Assembly: GCA_964035795.1 (NCBI GenBank)
Contig: OZ038322.1
Location: 4,388,225 to 4,452,224 of the forward strand
Reading direction: 5' to 3'
DNA: 64,000 bases
Origin: Pterobdella sp. o SKG-2022
Taxonomy: Eukaryota > Annelida > Clitellata > Hirudinida > Piscicolidae
The translations under genes were made by a program, and so were the position numbers. Shown here piece by piece: positions 61,350 to 64,000 of the stretch (the first letter of the stretch is position 1; every line of letters starts with the position of its first letter). The notes under the pieces were generated by a model, which did no database searches, had not been told where the DNA came from, and worked only from the letters and a program-made list of their open reading frames with translations.

Positions 61350-64000
61350 GTAACATTGAAGTTCATATAACATAGTTGTTCATATCAGATATAAGGTGAC
61401 GTAGAATAGCCTAATACAATAGTGAGAGAATTATTTCACTTAATTCACAAAACTTTTTGTAAATTAATCTTACATTATTAATTAATAAAGTAGAAGTGAT
61501 CGATATAATATATGAAGTGATCAATTAACTTATAATACTGATTAGTTTATTACTAACAACCAATAAGGTTATACCAATGAGTTATAAGGCTCAAAATATA
61601 ACAATGAGAAGTAGAAAATAAACTATTGAAAAATAACACAAAAGTAAAAAAAATTAATCGGTGTTAGTAGTAGTAACAAAAATAAATTAAATTTCACAAC
61701 TGCGTAGTATTAGTAAAAAGAACCTATAAACTTATAGTAATTGGTAGTATTATTAATATGAGAATGATCTAGAATATTCACCTATGGACATATAACAATA
61801 AGTGATGATAGTAACATGAGAATCCTGATCAAAATGTTATCCTACGAATGGTAACAAAAAACACGAAGTTTAAGTTTTCAACGGTGCAAGCTTTTAAAAT
61901 CATCATAGATAAGCTTTTCAATCATTTTTTTGTTTCATCTCACCAAAAAATGATAATGGTTGTAAAGAATCAATGATGATCTTATAGAGGTAGTAGTGGT
62001 ATAAAGAAGTATAAATTAGCCTAAATTGAAGTTAATTATATCAAAAACGTTCATTTACTGGAAAATACAAAGCTTTCCGATATGCTGCGGGTATCATCAT
62101 CAGATGGTTGGATTGAAATTTCAACAGTTTTATGGTTTTAGTTAATCTTTTTGTGTTGAGTATATTGTGGTGAGACATAGCTGATGGTCATAGTGAGATG
62201 TGTAAAAATAATTGAAACTAATTATAGAATAAATGATCCTAATAAATGAGATAATATCGATTGAGTAAGTCTACGGTCTTCATGAAGTTCATTTTAGAAA
62301 AGTGTATGACAAGTTAAACTACATTGAAACAGTGTACGAAGTTAGACTGAAGGGTTGGTATTGACATAATTTATTGAATTTTCCAGGCATTTAATGGCCT
62401 TATATAGATAATCAATGAATTATATCAGATAATTGAGGTGATGATTAGTTGTGGTGTTTGTTTTTGAAATGTTGTGTTGAATGTCGTTAATTTAACTTAA
62501 AGACAGGGTTTATTTAACGTTTAAGCTTGAAGATATTCTAATAAGATAAAAGTCATGTTACGGCGGGCTTACAATCTTTTGTTAAAGCTTGACTTATATT
62601 GTTTCAACATTGCTTCCAGTTTTACAATGTTCTATTTATTACTTTCGTTTGTTATTCTCTACAATATATTAATATTTAATTCATACCTAAATATGTTAAT
62701 TATTTGTAATTCATATATGAATATTAATTAATTACTATTTATAAAAAATGAATATCAATTAAAATTTCAGCTCGATCAAGGCTAGATTTGCGAGACACAA
62801 TGCAGCAATATTAGTTAAAATGAAGATTAAATGGTAGCAGTTTTAAGCTATGTCTAAAGACCTGGCTAGCAATATAACAACGATAACATCTAATTTGAAA
62901 GGCCGACACTAGATTGTGAGATAATATTGTTCTAAAAAATGCGTATTTATAAAATTAATTTCACTAAAAAGTGGTAAATATTAATACTATAATTAAAACC
63001 TTGAATGAAAATGGGTCAAATTAACAATTTTCTTCAAGAAGTTCTTGCTTTTTGTTGATGAATATAAGTTTATAATGATACATTCAATAAAGAATATAAG
63101 ATTTTTCAAATAGTGTTACAGGACTCTCGAAGTTTCATTTACTCTATCTGTAATGGTGGCTAATTGAATTCTGCATTAACGTTATAATGGTTATTAAGTT
63201 TGTTATCATATTTTTACTTACTCCTTCACAATAACTATTACTAGTTCCACCATACCCTGTTTGTATTCAAGTCACCAATTTATAAATATTAATGTCTGAA
63301 TATTAAGCTTAAAATTCTAATAAACTGCCATGGTGATTCATTTTGTATCACAACCATTTTAAGTACTCTTCAAAATCAACAATATTTAAACTATTTACAC
63401 AATAAACTATTTATAGGGTTTTTCGATTCAATTCAAAATCTTTGCAATTGACTTCCAAACCATTGCATTTGCTTAAAAAATTTTTGCAATTGATTACCAA
63501 ATTTCAAAAAAAAATTAATTAAAAATAAATTAAGTTTTCAAAAAATAAACGAAATTTTGTAAAATTTATTTTTCAAGTTCAAAATAAATTTTTTAAATTG
63601 AAATAAAAAAACCGAAAAAGAAGTTTTTTTTGAGGTATCTTGAGCTTCTCTCTGAAAAGTACCAAGTACCGTGTTCTTAGTATTCGCGGTGCCAAACACT
63701 CGTCCACGGAACTCGTTTACGTATCTCACACTGAAAAAATTTCGAAAGGCTCAAAATTTGTTGTATGCGTTTTGTAGACAGAAATATTTCTTGAATTATT
63801 CAAAGTTGCTTCGCTGACATCTTACTCATACTAACTAGGCGAATCAGCTTGCTTGTGGTTTGGAGGGGATATTTTTCTTTCTCTTTTGGCGTTTCTATAC
63901 TCTTCAGATGGCTTTAAAAGTTTTAAAACAGGCACTTGAGAATTTTATCAGTTTTATCAAACTGCAAATATATTTATAAAACTGTCAAAATATTTGATTA
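61350..64000. other. AT-rich end of the window, nothing firmly recognised
   Basis: No coding exon is supported. A 63-codon minus-strand frame (63538-63729) starts RYVNEFRGRVFGTANTKNTV and looks more protein-like than its surroundings. It has no recognised family or splice context and may be a repeat remnant. Confidence 0.4.

Overview
This is an AT-rich, intron-bearing animal nuclear genome. Three conserved metazoan genes can be assembled exon by exon from codons, splice sites and matching intron phases. The dispersed DNA (several LINE families, Penelope-like elements with GIY-YIG domains, a tRNA-derived SINE, foldback elements, mini- and microsatellites) points to an invertebrate. The sequence alone does not place the species. 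Nothing bacterial, viral or CRISPR-like is present.

Layout. 871-11657 (+): a complete amyloid precursor protein (APP) homologue, 16 coding exons, 841 codons. 13254-15279 (+): a complete zeta-class glutathione transferase / maleylacetoacetate isomerase, 9 coding exons, 217 codons. 15.4-16.5 kb: a decayed duplicate of the 3' end of the methyltransferase gene. 17.5-27.7 kb: a graveyard of Penelope-like and LINE fragments, mostly on the minus strand. 27.8-30.5 kb: degenerate G/T-rich tandem repeats. 30795-55537 (-): a complete G9a/GLP-type histone H3K9 methyltransferase (EHMT), 26 coding exons, 1279 codons, whose introns hold LINEs, a SINE, foldback elements and a 1.8-kb 21-bp minisatellite. 58427-61344 (-): the last two exons of a further gene, not recognised, with a Pro/Ser/Tyr/His-rich tail. 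The rest of 55.5-64 kb shows no convincing gene.

The three genes do not form a pathway. APP is a type I membrane protein, the transferase acts in tyrosine breakdown, and EHMT is a nuclear chromatin enzyme. The most notable biology is in their details: loss of the copper-ligand histidines in APP and a possible secreted APP isoform; loss of the zeta-class motif cysteine in the transferase; H3-mimic TARKS/ARKS motifs and a conserved methyl-lysine cage in EHMT; and an EHMT pseudo-exon about 15 kb away. Exon coordinates were worked out by hand from the sequence. The summed coding lengths (2526, 654 and 3840 nt) are all multiples of three.
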